A DNA stretch of 49,351 nt from Pezizomycotina sp. ARF18 (GCA_002224055.1 AZLU01000066.1:1-49351), one strand, 5' to 3'; shown: positions 22,362-35,490, numbered from the stretch's first letter. Notes: a model not told the origin generated them from the sequence alone. Made by a program: numbers and translations.

Positions 22362-22946
22362 AGGAAAGTATTGTCGGCGGACAGGTTATAGAGCTTAAAA
22401 GTGAGTGATGGAGAGCTGTGCGTCTCCTGAAGCTCTGAAGAGTCATGTAAATGGGGTTTTGAGATGTTACTTTGGCTCCCTCCAACTCGTTGGTTCTATA
22501 TATTATTTTTCTCGAGTTGCACGCTTTTATCACAATATTTGCTACTTAGAGCCGCAAAGAAGAAATAACACGTAATGGCGAGGTAGATGAAGACAACCTG
22601 TAATAACTCTTTCAACACTTATCCAAAGGATCAAGAAGTCGCAAGGCCCTAGAAATTGCATTTCTGAACATGTGTTCTTATGATTTCTGTCTACTACCAC
22701 CGTATTTATAGCGAACTACATTTAGGAGTTATATCTTGATTGTTCAAGAATCTTAGTATATTTACAAAGCCTCGTCTCGTGCCACTGGTGTGGTAGGTAG
22801 TAGGCTGTGAATTAGCTAAGAATAGCTAAGAAATACTTAAGCAAGAAGCATATCGCAATATTATTACATGAAGTTGAGTGAGAAAAGCCAAGAGCGGAGT
22901 GGTTGAAATTGATCGATTTGAAGTTAATGAAACAGGGAGCTCAAAA
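22362..22946. other. Spacer upstream of rhodanese paralogue 2
   Basis: The first part may hold more N-terminal coding sequence of the rhodanese (an open minus frame reads SELQETHSSPSLTF and FLWSRIPVLQ). The rest is AT-rich with no recognised feature. Confidence 0.4.
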
Positions 22947-24099
22947 TTACGAGACTTGAACAATGACTTTCCCTCTCAGTGAGTTTCCCGTTCAAGAAGC
23001 GGTCGTATGCCTAAATATATTAGATAACATTGTTAGCACTATTTCCCTCTCCCTTCTCGGATAAAATAAGAAGACTGTGAATTCATTACCTTGAGGGCTT
23101 CTTCCATCGGCCATGTGCTGTCCACAATCCGCGAAGCTCCCCTGCTTCTACAGCGGCTCTAAGCTCTTCCAGATCCTTCTTCTCGGGTACTAGCATGCTG
23201 ACTTGGTGATATGACCTAGCACCACCTCCCAAAAGCCGAGGGAGTAGCATGTTTTTCATCATCGCGATCACAGACCAGAACATCGCCATGCCGGTATATG
23301 CCTTCATCTTCGCGCCAGCACTCACAAACGTCTTTCCTTTCTTTAGGTACGATCCGCTGTGGAAGTATATCTCCGGCACACCCACGGAATCTATCACCAT
23401 GTCAAAAGGTTGGTTTGCATAGGTAGAAGCTAGTTGTTCGTGAACTTTGGGGTTCTTTGTCCTGTAATCGATGCACTCGTCCGCACCGAGGCTCCTGACA
23501 GGTCAAAAAGTTGCTTTCTGAGCAAATGGCGACTACGTGACCCGTTTTCCCTACGGCCGCCCGTGCGAGCTGTACGACAAGGCAGCCTATTCCACCAGTA
23601 CCTCCCACGATCAGAACCCTCTCTCCCGGTTTCAGTCTGCTTTCCTCATCAGGAGCAAAGCGGTACAGCCTGCGATCCCAAACCCAGCCATATCCCTCAA
23701 GTTCGCATTAGACGGTATCCGTGCGACGTGACCGGCTTCTGCAACAGCGTATTCCCCAATGTTCCCGCGCCCGGCTTTCAGATGTGCATCGACCGTTACA
23801 ACTCCGAAAACTTCATCCCCTGGACGTAAGTCGTCGTATTTGGCCGCCACGCCGGAGCCGACGGCGACTATTGTCCCCGAAAAGTCCATTTCCGGAATCC
23901 AGGGAGCGGGCGCCGAGTGGAAGAAGGACGGGAATATTGCATGGCGATGCTACCGCCTGGATTTAAGGCAGCGTGTGAGATTCGAACGAGAACAGATGTT
24001 GGGGTACAACGCGGCCCGAAAGTGTAGGGGTTGGAACAGAATCGTTGAATGTAAGTTTGTCTGATGGTAAGCCGGGAGATCTGTATGTCCAAGCCTCAT
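22947..24099 (-). CDS. Medium-chain dehydrogenase/reductase (quinone-oxidoreductase/RTN4IP1-like)
   Basis: NAD(P)H-dependent MDR-superfamily enzyme without visible zinc ligands. Start at 24099; adding one G to the AGG after the ATG gives RAWTYRSPGLPSDKLTF, typical of the family. Then VLVRISHAALNP, MDFSGTIVAVGSGV, the GDEVFGVV motif, IGEYAVAEAGHVARIPSN, FGIAGCTALL, the nucleotide-binding loop MGGTGGIGCLVVQLARA, ECIDY-like and VIDSVGVPEIY, SYHQVSMLVPEKKDLEELRA, and after an intron (near 22995-23085) AYDRFLNGKLT and VIVQVS with TAA at 22947. Frame changes near 23900, 23500 and 23100. Substrate unknown; such enzymes reduce quinones, enones or act in secondary metabolism. Confidence 0.88.
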
Positions 24100-26324
24100 C
24101 GTGGAGGGATTGGTGTGGAAATCTGGTCTACATTTCTTTCGTCGTTGTTTGTGTGTATATTTAGATCGATCTTTGTAAGAAACAACTTTTCCCTTGTTGA
24201 AGGTATTTTGGTTTAAGCCAGCATTCAAAAATCACTTGCCCGAGCAATCGTATTCATTTTATAGACCACTCTTCCCCGCCATTTCATGAGCTAGTAAGCT
24301 AACAACAACTGTGCTCTAAGCCTCGCCATGCGCCGCTGCGTATGACTGAAATACTAAGAGCTTACGAGTCGTGGGGAAAACTTGGGGCTTGCTACTTCTT
24401 CCCCACAATTAAGTCTCGGAGGTCATAAAGGCGTTTAAGAGATCCTTTTCAATAAAAATTGGCGCTGCGTAGCCAATGTTCACAAAAAAAAAAAAGTCAC
24501 CGGATAATCCTCCTATGATCCTACCTCTCGCTGTTATAATAAACTCGGGCAGGGATGCATTGCCTTTCGCGTCCTCTTTAGCCTTATATCCTTGTTGGAG
24601 CTTTCCTTAATTACACACCAGTAAAGACCCAAGAAATAAATAAATAAATTCTCAGTAAATGAATTAAAAAAAAAAAAAAAAAAAAAATCCCATGGGCCCC
24701 AGCTTTCGCACGAATACCTACCCAACTCAGAATGTTTTCACTCATTCCTTCGAAACAAAGAAGCTGTATACTTGTTCCAGCAAGGGAAGGTCCAAGCCGA
24801 CAAGATCGAATAACGAAATCGAAAATCAAAGAAAGTGGAGAGACGAGTGGGTGTAAGATAAATCTTGGCATCACGGCAGTGACGGTGCTTTTCAAGCGAT
24901 ATACGGAATAAAGCGACTGTGACAGCGTACAGCTGAAAGATATAATATAATGACCTCCTCCACTAGTTACCGGCAGGTAATACTACCATCTGGTTATATG
25001 AGTATGCGAAAGCAGCCTCCATCTGGTCCAGATACCTCGTGATGTTTTCATTTAAACAGAGGGGTGGGGGCAAGTCAAGAGAGAGGGAGAGGAGAAAATA
25101 CTGTACTTCGGAAGTGGAGAGCGATGGTGACATTGCTTAGCCAGAGATGCTCTAGTGCAATGATATAAGATAGCTTCTCTCCAGTCCAGTTTGATATTCA
25201 ATAGTGTTCGAAAAAGGAGGCTGAGCTTACAGGCGACAGAGAGTGCTCCATTCCATCTTCAGCCGGCATGGCACCTTTTTTTTCGATTGATTATTGATGC
25301 CTTCTTTCAGTTTCGCTTCCCTTCCTTCCTAAAATCAAATGCATTGCGTTTTTATCAGGCAAAAAAAAAAAAAAAAAAGGAGGAGAGAGAGGGCAGTAGA
25401 CGGTGATGGAGAACCCCAATTTTCAGACATTGCAAAGATTTCGTCGGTAGTCTCGGACGCTCCCCCCCAAAAAAAAATTAAAAAATCCGAGACTGCTAGG
25501 TGTCTGTGGGTACGCTCGAAACCGTATCTGACCGAACTACCGTAGGAACTGAAGATGTTTGTCCCTTCTATTTTACGTTACGAGCTTCCTAGGGCTGAAT
25601 GATGAGAAATTGAATCCATCTTTTTTCCAGGTCTCATATCTGAATAGATTCGATTCGCCGAGAATCAGTTCAGTAGATCGGAAGCAATTTTGATACAGCA
25701 AAGCTTCGTGAATTAACCTCCCAAAGAATCTTTTAGCCTGTTAAAAAGAAAAGAAAACAAGATGGTAGTTGTATAAGACAGGTATATTGTCAAATAAACA
25801 AAGAAAGAAGCAATTTGCTCTCTTTTTTTGATTTCTAATAATTAACGGGTGTTCATATTTTAATAGAATACTTAACTTAGTATAAAATATTATTATTATT
25901 CTTTTATATTTTTTTTGTATTTTTCTGTTGTCACAATTTATACTTTTCCCTCCCCATTCCACCCCTTCTTCTCTCACAAGACCCTCCACTCTTTCCACTT
26001 TATATACTACTTTACTTTATATAACCTTTCTTCCTCCCAACCAGTGAGCGCTACCATTTATTAACCATTTACATACACAGCAAGCAGCTCAACCATCACA
26101 ATACAGAAATAACGCCATAAATTTCTCATCTTTTTCTCATCAAAAAAAAAAAAAAAAAAAAAGAATATATACCGAGTAGCTTAAAAAAAACTCACTCATT
26201 CCTGCTCTTTTCATCGGACACCGACTTCCCTTCAGAGACCGGAATATAGACATTCGTTGGCTATCGAAAGCCTTCCTCTTATCCTTATCTCTTTTTTCTG
26301 TTTCGAGCACTAAATTAAGTAGCC
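24100..26324. other. Intergenic between divergent genes
   Basis: 2.2 kb separating the MDR gene (-) from NCS-1 (+). Contains an A22 run (24666-24687), an A18 run near 25361 and a 9-bp inverted repeat (AGTCTCGGA near 25452, TCCGAGACT near 25487). The last 300 bp are pyrimidine-rich with an A22 run near 26141 and resemble a promoter plus 5' UTR of NCS-1. No extra gene supported. Confidence 0.5.
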
Positions 26325-27647
26325 ATGGGCAAGAAGTAAGTTGTTCTTTTGCGTTTGCCTCTCTGTTTTTGTTTGCGGTGATTTCCATGCCCCTCGGTCG
26401 ACCCTCGCCGTCGCATTATGATCCCCCCCTTTTCTCCTTTCCCTCTCTATTCAACAAAACCCCCGCCTGCACGATAAGAGGAGGCCACGAGAGTTGCGCC
26501 ACGGCCATCGCCAACCAGCATACATCGAATACTTCCCGATCCTCCTTTTTTTCACCCAGTGCCTCCAGCCTTTTTTAAAGCCTTTCGGGATTGCCTCTCT
26601 CTCTCCCATAAAACCCACACAACATGCTAGCGACGAGAAAAAAAATTTTTTTTTTTTTTTTTTTAGCGCACGGCTTTCGGACTTCGGAACGGAACGACAG
26701 AGCCTCCACAAGCTCGTATATCCGATAATGAATAAAGCTAACGGTTCATTTCAGCCAGTCAAAGCTTTCGGCACAGGAGATCGAGGAACTCCAGAACAAT
26801 ACCAAGTTTGATAGAAAGGAGCTTCAGCAGTGGTACAAAGGTTGGTCATACATTTTATTTCGGAAACTCGCGATTACGATATTTATGCAACTACTCGCAC
26901 CGTTGAGCTTTCGATTGTTATTTCCCACGTTTATTCGTATCTATCTATATATTTGGGAAAAAAAAAAAAAAAAAAAACCAAATTCTTATTCGAATTCTGT
27001 ATAACTCCCACATTTTAAAGGGTGGATAGAAACCATTTCGTATGAGCCTTACTAACGATATCTTAACGATTGTCCTATTAGGTTTCCTCAAGGATGTCCT
27101 TCTGGGTCACTAAACAAACAAGAATTCCAGAAGATATACAAGCAGTTCTTCCCGTTCGGTGATCCGACGAATTTCGCAGATTATGTATTTAACGTGTTCG
27201 ATGCGGACAATTCTGGGACGATTGATTTCAAGGAATTCATCTGCGCGCTGAGCGTCACATCACGAGGCAGCCTCGACGACAAGCTCAAGTGGGCTTTCCA
27301 ACTGTATGATATTGATGGAGATGGCGAGATCAGCTACGATGAGATGCTCAAGATCGTAGAAGCGATCTACAAGATGGTAAGCAATCAAGCCTTTTTAGAC
27401 GAAATCTAAATTTCACGTTTGATAGAGTTGCGCCTAAACTAAGCGATAATTTTCTTTCTGCGATATATAGGTCGGAACCATGGTGAAGCTGCCGGAGGAC
27501 GAAGATACCCCGAGAGCGGTGAAGAAGATCTTCAGGATTGATGGACAAGGATGAGAGCAACAGCTTGACAATGAGGAATTCCGCGAGGGAAGCCAACGAG
27601 ATCAGACCATTGTCTCGGCTCTGTCCCTCTACGATGGCCTCGTATGA
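26325..27647 (+). CDS. NCS1: Neuronal calcium sensor 1 / frequenin (EF-hand protein)
   Basis: Calcium sensor that in yeasts activates phosphatidylinositol 4-kinase at the Golgi. Exon 1 (26325..26335) encodes only MGKN; Gly2 is an N-myristoylation site. Intron 1 is 26336..26754. Exon 2 (26755..26840) gives [20 protein letters not shown]. Exon 3 (27082..27376) gives [22 protein letters not shown]-hand 2 [13 protein letters not shown] and EF-hand 3 [13 protein letters not shown]. Exon 4 (27471..27647) gives [16 protein letters not shown]-hand 4 [13 protein letters not shown] and the end LSLYDGLV. One T is missing at about 27094 (GAT(T)GTCC), a G is inserted near 27541 and one is missing near 27571. 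Donor of intron 2 (GTTGGT) is weak. Confidence 0.95.
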
Positions 27648-28625
27648 TACGTTACATATTGCAAGAAATCGACCAAAAGAAGAAAATGCTACGCAAAAAA
27701 CCCTATACCTTTCTTTCCACGCGGTTTAGTTATTGAGTTAAAGCTGTACTATTGGGTCATTTTTTCTCCTTGTGCTCTTCTGTTTTTGGTTTCATATTAT
27801 ATCTACTGGAACTAATTTCCATCTCTCACACTACAATGGCCATTCCGTTGGCCTGGGCGCCTCTATACACATAACAAAATCGCCGCGATCAATCTTTCTA
27901 TTTCTTCCTCGTCATTCTACCGGGATTCAACTCTTACCCTGCTGGCTTCTGTTACTTGCGTGAAATATTCAATACTAAGAATTACGTTTAGTTGTTCTTT
28001 GGATGTTTGTTTTGGAGAATTATTCATATTGTGACACAAAGTTTTTCTACTATCTCGAGGACCAAAAATGTAAAGAAATCTGGTTTATATATATAGAACT
28101 GAATTTAGGAATTCAATAAAACATCGCAAATTTTTTTTTAATAATTATTGGTAGAGTCGAAGTGAAGTTTGAATACTCCCGGAGGTAAGTATTTACGGGA
28201 ATTTTGGCGAGCGCCTTTCCGGGTGTGTGGTACAGTTCTAAGAAAGCCTGAGCCTAAGAAATACTCAAATTTGGTGCTATCAACGCAATGGCCGCCCGTA
28301 CGTGTAATAAGGATCGAAGGAACTAATAAGATCGTATTTGCGACTAAGTAGAAGTAATTGTAGATATAAAAACCCGTGATATAAAATGAAAGAAGAAAAC
28401 TAAATAGGGAGGTAAGACTAATAAATAAATAATAATAAAAATCAATAAAATTAATAAAATGTACGGTTTATAGGCTTGGCACTTCTAATTGGTAGTGCCG
28501 GGTTTAGGTTGTCAGTACGCGAAAGAATTAATCCCACCTTAAGCCTTCCGACCTTCGAAAAATAACAGCGATAACAGCCAGTAAAACAATCTCTACTCCA
28601 CACCAACCAACGACACGCCAGCATA
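27648..28625. other. Intergenic between NCS-1 and Med4
   Basis: AT-rich 3' flank of NCS-1 and promoter of Med4. A short stem-loop (GGCACT..AGTGCC, 28476-28499) lies about 130 bp before the Med4 start. Nothing else recognised. Confidence 0.45.
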
Positions 28626-29851
28626 ATGAACTCGTCATTACAAAAGGCCTTCGACAGGCTCGAAGCCTCCCTCGCCACCCTTCTAGAATCCGTCACCGCT
28701 AACAATCCTCCCCGCCCGCGGCACTAGCTCTGGTAGCGGCGGACGACGAGGTTTCGGCGCAGCTTGACAAACGTACGTTAAACTAAGATAAAAAAAAAAA
28801 TAATAAGAGGACCTTCTTTCCAAGTTTATATTTCACAAAATAGCTGACACACACTCTCTCGGTACAGTCGTAACGCACCAGCAAAACCACGTCCGCCTGC
28901 AGCGGCTCCGCCACCTCTCCTCCCTCCTCGACGCCGAGCTGACGAACCTGCTTACCTCCTCTCCAACACCCAGCGAGATCATCAGCGTCCCTCGACGCAG
29001 TTCAACAAGGAAGAATACAGGAAGGTGGATTACGCGGCTCTGCTCGCGTACGCGACCAAGATCAGCCGGTACACGAAGGTCGCGGCGGCGGCCGTACCAG
29101 TCGAGGATGCGACGGCTTTAGGCGGTGCTAAATAATGGGGCGGAAGGTGGTACGGGGAAGCGGAGGTGCGAATGCGGGCGGGAATGGTGCGGCTACGACT
29201 GGTGAGGGGATGTGAAACCGGACGCGGGGGGTGATAAAGCTGGGAACGTGCAGCAGCAGCAACAGCAGCAGGCTCACAGCAGCAACAGCAGCAGCAGCAA
29301 CAGCAGAAGGGGAAGGAAAACAAGGAGACGGAAAAGCAGAGGACCCAAAACGCAAATGGCGGAGGTGCAGCTGCAGGGTGGCGGCAGACGGAGCTGGTGG
29401 CAGTGGTGATGGCGGTAACAAGCCGGCGGATAACTCGAGGCTCAGGCTAACGCACGAGGAGAGCGCGCTCGTGGACCCTTCGAGCGGGATGCCGTTCGCG
29501 CCGTGGCGAGCGAGCAGATCATCCAGCGAAGCCTGCTGTCGGGGATGGACTTCCAGGATGTATCAGCGGAGGAGCTCATCGAAAAGCGGCGGCAGCTACT
29601 ACAGCAAGGCGTTTCGGGGGCGCTACAGCCGCAAGACGAGCAGCAGCAACGGCTAGAGGTGGCAGATCGTCCGCAAGGGCAACGGGGCGGCCAAACCGGC
29701 GCAGGAAGGGGTGGAAAAGGCACAGATTCAAGGCGTGGACAGGGAAAGGGAGCGGCAAAGGGAAGCGGAAGCGGCGGCGGCGCAGGAGAGCGAAAAGAAG
29801 GCGGCCGTGTTCACTGGTTTGGATCTTTACGATCCGGATCAGGAAGATTAA
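28626..29851 (+). CDS. MED4: Mediator complex subunit 4
   Basis: Middle-module subunit of the RNA polymerase II Mediator. Exon 1 (28626..28772) starts MNSSLQKAFDRLEASLATLL and contains ALVAADDEVSAQLDK. The intron is 28773..28867 (GTACGT..TACAG). Exon 2 continues VTHQQNHVRLQRLRHLSSLL, LDAELTNLL, EYRKVDYAALLAYATKISRY (the most diagnostic stretch), a Gln/Lys-rich low-complexity region coded by CAG/CAA repeats (about 29251-29308), SALVDPSSGMPFAPW, AEQIIQRSLLSGMDFQDVS, and the typical end VFTGLDLYDPDQED with TAA at 29849-29851. At least three frame changes lie in the low-complexity part. Confidence 0.92.
29251..29308 (+). repeat. CAG/CAA trinucleotide repeat in Med4
   Basis: Imperfect CAG/CAA triplets (GCAGCAGCAGCAACAGCAGC and similar) inside the coding region, giving polyglutamine in one frame and Ala/Ser-rich runs in the others. 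Because neighbouring bases carry indels, which amino acid is encoded is not certain; Gln fits Med4 linkers best. Confidence 0.75.
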
Positions 29852-30489
29852 ACAACTCTTTGAATAGAGATATATACATTGCTACGATATCTACCATTGA
29901 GATTTTGCTTTTGATATTTAGCATCCGCTTATTAATTGCAGGCCTATAGTTTGCCGTATATTGTACTCTACATGAACGATAAGGACAGCTTAATCAAGTG
30001 TACACGACGAAAAGATGATAAATTCTCTCTAAATATCACATGGAACTTTCATCTGAGATCAAACAACCATGGATTTGCTTCTCGATTTTAAGAATAGAGA
30101 GTATATAAATCAACCTGACGAAGAAATATCCTTAACCTACTCTCCTAATACAGATAAATCATTCTAGTTAATGAGAGGAGAAATAAATAATTTCGAGGTG
30201 CGTTTCAGCAGAAAACGAAAATTCTATGCTAAACCGAAGGAAAGTATTGGGAGATAAATCAATTATCCGAAAAGATCAAAATATGGAAGAGAAATTTAAA
30301 ATGCCCTTGCAATATATACACCGAGTACCGAGTAATAAAGAGAGAAAAGAAGGGAATAATAACACTCGTCTTCAACTACAGCTCTGTTTCCCAAGTTTTG
30401 CTAAAGCCCTATCAACTGCCTAAGCGACCAGATTTCTGAATTCGACAGGGTTTAGTTCGCTCTGTTCATGGAGTTGCGTAACCAAGTCT
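29852..30489. other. Short convergent intergenic region
   Basis: 3' flanks of Med4 (+) and the membrane protein (-). AT-rich; no gene or repeat recognised. Confidence 0.5.
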
Positions 30490-31726
30490 TCAAAATTTGA
30501 TCAAGAACACGGCTGTTCTCACCCATAGCCAAAGGAAGAGGAAGAAAAGGACGGTTCCGAAGAGCAGGATGACGATCCACTCGAGGGTCATAATCTTGGC
30601 GTACAGCTTCGCGAGCCTCTTCTTACCCTCCAGGTGTAAGTCTTCCAAGCCTCGACGACGTTCAGAGGTCCTCTCCTCTCGAAGGGGATGATGGACTCCT
30701 CATGGGCGGGGAAAACGGAAGCTTGGACGCGGAACAGGATGATCATGGATGGGATGAATAGGAGTACGTGAGTGGCGAGGAAGACGCTGTACAGCGCGAA
30801 GCATTGGAGGGTGACAGCATGGCGGTATAAGGGACATCCGGGTTCGGGGGCATCGGGTCGTCGTAAGCCGCCTTGGCACGAAAGCGTGCAGCAGCAAGTT
30901 GGGAAGGCATACGTCGCCTGGCCCGCGAAGGCGAAGAGAAGCATAGCCGGGAGCGTGTGAAGGACGGACTTGTAGGGAGTCCTCGCGAGCCTTCCGAACC
31001 AAGTTTCCTTTGTCGGAGCGGCAATGACGACGTGCGTGTGTACGAGACTCAGCGGGGAAACGAGCAAAACGACGAGAATGCCGGCGAAGAACTTGCCCGT
31101 CGGAAAGGCGAAGAGGGACAGGAAGATGCCGTTGACGATGGAAGCGCAGACGACGTAGGCGATATCTGCAGAGAAACCACGCCAGGCGCTGAAGAAGCCT
31201 GCTTCCTCACGGAGGTAGCGCAGGGTTTTGCGGAAAGAGGAGGTGATGTACTTGTCGGGAGGGTGGCCACCCACGTAAAGACCGGTAGCTATTTTCGGAA
31301 GTTCCGCGTTATCGGCATTCTCCTCGGCATCGGTGCTACTGTCCTGACTATCCTCCGATGCAACGAGGTTGTAGTCGGATGGCAGGTCTTCGACGATCGT
31401 GAGCAGTTTGACGACTTGGAATGTATAATCGAACTATGAAACTGTTAGGTCTTATCCATGATTAAAAATAGAGTGGAAATAACCCCGCAAAAAAGGGGAG
31501 GCGATGGATTGTGTAGTGCGATGACGATAAGGTAACTTAAGAGAGCAAGGCAACATACCAGTATCAAAATAATGAAGCCTGTAAGCATAAACAGGATAAG
31601 GAGAACCAGGGCAAGAATATTCGGGTCCTTCTTCCCCTGATCCATCGCCATGAACTCATCGGAGGCTACGATGAAGTTGCCGGCCCCGCCGGAAGTCACC
31701 ATTCGTTTTGCCAATGATGCGAGCAT
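30490..31726 (-). CDS. Fungal multi-pass integral membrane protein, function unknown
   Basis: Start at 31726 (MLASLAKRMVTSGGAGNF). Exon 1 ends in the first membrane segment NILALVLLILFMLTGFIILI; intron 31434..31558 (GTATGT..CATAG) joins LFDYTFQVVKLLTIVEDL in frame. After an acidic loop (SEDSQDSSTDAEENADNAEL) come further hydrophobic segments: AYVVCASIVNGIFLSLF, FFAGILVVLLVSPLSLVHTH, LPAMLLFAFAGQATYAF, FALYSVFLATHVLLFIPSMI, then RVQASVFPAHEESIIPF and, after a one-base shift near 30620, GKKRLAKLYAKIMTLEWIVI and LFFLFLWLWV with TGA at 30490. About 370 residues and six predicted helices. The WTHVV/RVQAS..E..IPF pattern resembles an uncharacterised fungal membrane-protein family. No enzymatic motif seen. 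Confidence 0.75.
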
Positions 31727-34700
31727 TTTTGCTACTTGTCAGATCCTCCACGAAAGTTGTGAAGACGTCTCCAAGTGAAAATATCCGGAACCGAAATGCG
31801 CACAGAAGGGTTGTGTTTTCCCTTCTTTTTTTTTTTTTTTTTTCCGCTGCTGACGAAACCAGAACTTTCGACAAAGATGTTTTCGAGATGGTCGCCTCCG
31901 GTAAATAAATGAACGTTCCTCCCAAGTTTGAAATAGAGAGACGTAGCGGTGTATAAAACAAGCTGAAGACTGTCCTTATGCCGTCCTTGCGTGAGTTCGT
32001 GGTTGATTATATATATAAGAAAGAGTGGTGATGAATATTTAGTGGGTAAAATAAAATAAAATAGAACAGAATGACCTAAGCCTTGTGATTTAATATTTTT
32101 AGTTTTCCCCCGTTATTGCGCCTTGGCCTCTCGGACCTTCCCTTTACCTAAAACCTTTTTTTCGCCGCCACTCCGGGTAAAAGACAAGCAACCGAGTGAC
32201 ATCCCACACTAAAGAAGTATCCATGCTTTCCCAAAGCCTCCCTACTGCCATTATCTCTCAGTACTGACTGCGAATGTGAGAAAGGTGTCAATGTATATTT
32301 TTCTATCAGCGTCTCATCTTGAAACGAGGTACAGTACGAGCTTTGTTAGCATTTCTCTTTTCCTTTTGATCTTCAACGCGAGATTATGATTGCTAACCGT
32401 GTCTGATAATTAGTCCGAAACGCTTGCCCGAAGAAGGAGAAAGCGCTTAGCAAAATGGTAAATATAAGATCAAATGTCTGACCCGCCATACGTTAAACAC
32501 CTCGCTTTTGAGGGATCGCGGAGTCCGAACGTGCCTGCCGTGAGCATATCAGTGCGCTATTTCATGGGTGTAACGTTTATTGTGGTCCTTGATCGCCGGC
32601 TAGACGGCCACCGCTCCCCTGGGGTTAATAGCCACGATGCAATCCTTTTTGCTTCCGTATGCAGAAGCTCGCATCCTCGTTAGTGGCACTCTTGTCCTTT
32701 TTCGATATCCTTCTTTCGTGCAAACGAGGCTCTTAATGACTCAAAGCCGTGACAAAAAAAATTTAGCACCAAAAAGAGTGGGCTGAGTTGCATTCAGGGA
32801 AATAAAGCTTAAGGACTTATCTATCATGTTTAAGGCGTTAGATTCGCAAGTTTCCTCATTAGCTCTCTGCTTGCGATTCAAATACCGACGGCGGTAAATT
32901 AAAAGGCTTCTTCTCGAGTCCAGGTTATCATTTTAAATCTATATACACACTTATTGAAAGACAGCGGACATACGTTTTCCATGATCCGGAAGGACCTATC
33001 GTTGAAGACCTCGTGATACCTCGCGTCACAACCCGTATATATTTCGATTGAAGAAAAAGAAATATCATATCTAACTTCTCTCTAGGATTTAGAATTGATA
33101 AGAATTAATTCTGGGCCCTTCAGTCGTCGAGCTTGTTTAGCGTGTATAGCAGTATATAGTCTAGCACCACTGAAGTTTTTTTTTTTTTTTTTTTTCTTTC
33201 TTTTTTTCTCTAGTACAACAATAACATAAATACTCAGCAAGCTGAAGTGTTGAAAGAGGGTAAAATAGACTAAGCTAGGGGGTTTGCTTAAGGGATCTCT
33301 TTCCACAAATCAATTACCGTAGAAAAAGCGACGAATAATATCTGCAATTTTTTTTCTCCTTCTATTATATTGGGTCTTTGTTTTGGAAGAATACTGCTAG
33401 TGTCAAATATCCTTCTTCAAGAGAGAGAAAGAGAGACATAAACTACAGCACAATCAATTGTTCAGATATTACCTCTCAGTCGAATCACTGAAAAGAGATA
33501 AACGTTGTTTTGATTTTCCACCCTCACATCCTTTTCTCTTTTGAAAACTTCTCCATTCAAGTTATCAATGCAGTATCATTCACAGAATCACCACTAGCAC
33601 TTAAGTATGCATTGCGTATGTATGTACATATATGCATGGCAAAGGCAAAGGATGAGTTTGACGACCCCGCAGACAACATAACGCACAGAGTAACGAATCG
33701 TTTATCATTCCAAAAGGCAATGACGGAATATCATTCGAATGTATTGGCATTCTACCACCCAGCGGTTAAGTGTTGACTATCGTAGGTATTTTCACTTCAC
33801 ATGTGCAAATGTAGATCCACCAAGAATTATTCTTGCATTTTATTCATACTTATTATCTCTTCTTTCCCTTTTCATCCTTTTTATTCCTCTTTTTGCTTCA
33901 GGTCACCAATAACTATCCGTTCGTTTGGGTCCATGGTCCTAACCTGATACATTCTAGACCCACCACGGTTCCCAAGAGGAAATAGAAGCGAGCTCTCTCA
34001 AAGCTAAAAAGTGACTAGCTTTCTTCCGCTTGAACCTCTCTGATCGTATTACTTTGCATGCGCGAAGCTATGCAGGACGAAAAGAAACAAAAGGGAAGGA
34101 AATAGTTTTTTTTTTAACGATTCGTTCCCGAGGTCCCGAGTTGTCGTGTACCATGTACCAAGTTTTACAAGGTACATGTACATGTACGTACACCCCTCCA
34201 ATACAGCTCACTATCTCTCTCGATCAAATTTGCAAGAGAGCGATGGCGAGCGCACTATACAGTTTACATCAACCCGAAAAGAAATTACTTTTTTTTCGTC
34301 TGAAGAAGGTAAAGACATAAGGGGAAAATTGTCGATACATATAGCCTTATGAAAGTTTTATCTTTTTTAAGATCTGGGCCTTGCATGTCAGAGAAACGTA
34401 CACACGTCCATTGGGAAAATTTTTTTTTTCTTTCCACATACATTTTTTTTACCGACGCCCCTCCTTTTCTATATCTTCTATCCTCTCACACCTTCGTCTT
34501 ACCCTTCCTTCAGCCTTTTTATCATTCAATATTCTTACGGTATATCAATCTATACATCTTCAAGGTATCTTTTTTTTTTCTCTCGCAGTTATTGTTACTT
34601 CCTTGCAAACCCCCGCCAATCGCCGGGACGTGGAGAATCAAGGTATACGTAGCATATTGTGAACTAAAGTACATACGGACAAGTACCAAGTACCCGTTTG

Positions 34701-35426
34701 CTGGCGAAAAACGATGGACAACATGGCTAACAAGGAGCTTGGAAAAGGGAGAAAAAGAAGAACAAGGGGAGACCTAAAAGGAAAGATAAAAAATCGAAAA
34801 AGAAACAACTAAATACCAATATTATTATATTATCATTCTTATAATATTTTTTAGATCTTAGAGATATCTACATAAGTACTGGCTAACTTTCTTTTTTCCT
34901 ATCTTTTTTTTAGTACTTTTTGCCGCTTTTTACCTTTGCAAACCAGAACTATTCCCACCGCTTTCCTCCCTACTACACTACACAGTCTGCATATGAACTG
35001 TAGATGTACACCGCGACAAGAGGTAATATCGGGGAACTGGGGAAGTCCGCCAACACACCCTCAATTCGATCCAATCCGAGATCACGCCAAAACGTACGTG
35101 ATTAATTAAATGGGGCGATGGAGGGTTACAAAATGGCAAAAAAAGAAAGCTGCAAGAGGGTCAACCTTTTCGGCTTCGAAGAAATGAAGAAGGAGGCCTA
35201 TAGTGCAAGGAAGAAAAACGAGTTTTTTGAAAGAAACCAATTGACGGGATAAACATGAGTTAATAATAAGTAAATGACGACAAAGAAAGAGGCTATAGCT
35301 AACAATAAAGAAAAGAGATCTCTGTGAGCTTTTCTGAAACTAAACAGGCCTTGGTGAGAAGGAAGAAGAGCCTACCCTATCCCTACCTCGTTTCGCTTTT
35401 TTATTCTTTCCTTAACCCTTGACAGG

Positions 35427-35490
35427 AAAAAAAAGAAAAGAAAAGAAAAGAAAAGAAAACCCCGACTGTCCAAGCAAGCAAGCAAGCAAG
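35427..35490. repeat. AAAAG and CAAG microsatellites
   Basis: An AAAAG-type repeat at 35427-35459 is followed by five CAAG units at 35471-35490. Confidence 0.85.

Noticed and set aside
1-24099. Interpretation as a block of pseudogenes
   Set aside because: Frameshifts hit all genes equally, including those expected to be essential, and conserved residues and splice sites remain intact.
18147-24099. Arsenic-resistance or secondary-metabolite cluster
   Set aside because: Two Acr2-type rhodaneses and an MDR enzyme are adjacent, but no arsenite exporter, methyltransferase, polyketide/peptide synthase or pathway regulator is seen nearby.
32830-32890. tRNA-like sequence with a GATTCAAAT word
   Set aside because: The word resembles a T-loop, but there is no matching T-stem, acceptor stem or A-box at the right distance.
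34349-34777. 142-codon plus-strand open frame
   Set aside because: Composition is dominated by T runs and CT-rich DNA (Phe/Leu/Ser-rich); no start context, splice logic or family motif.
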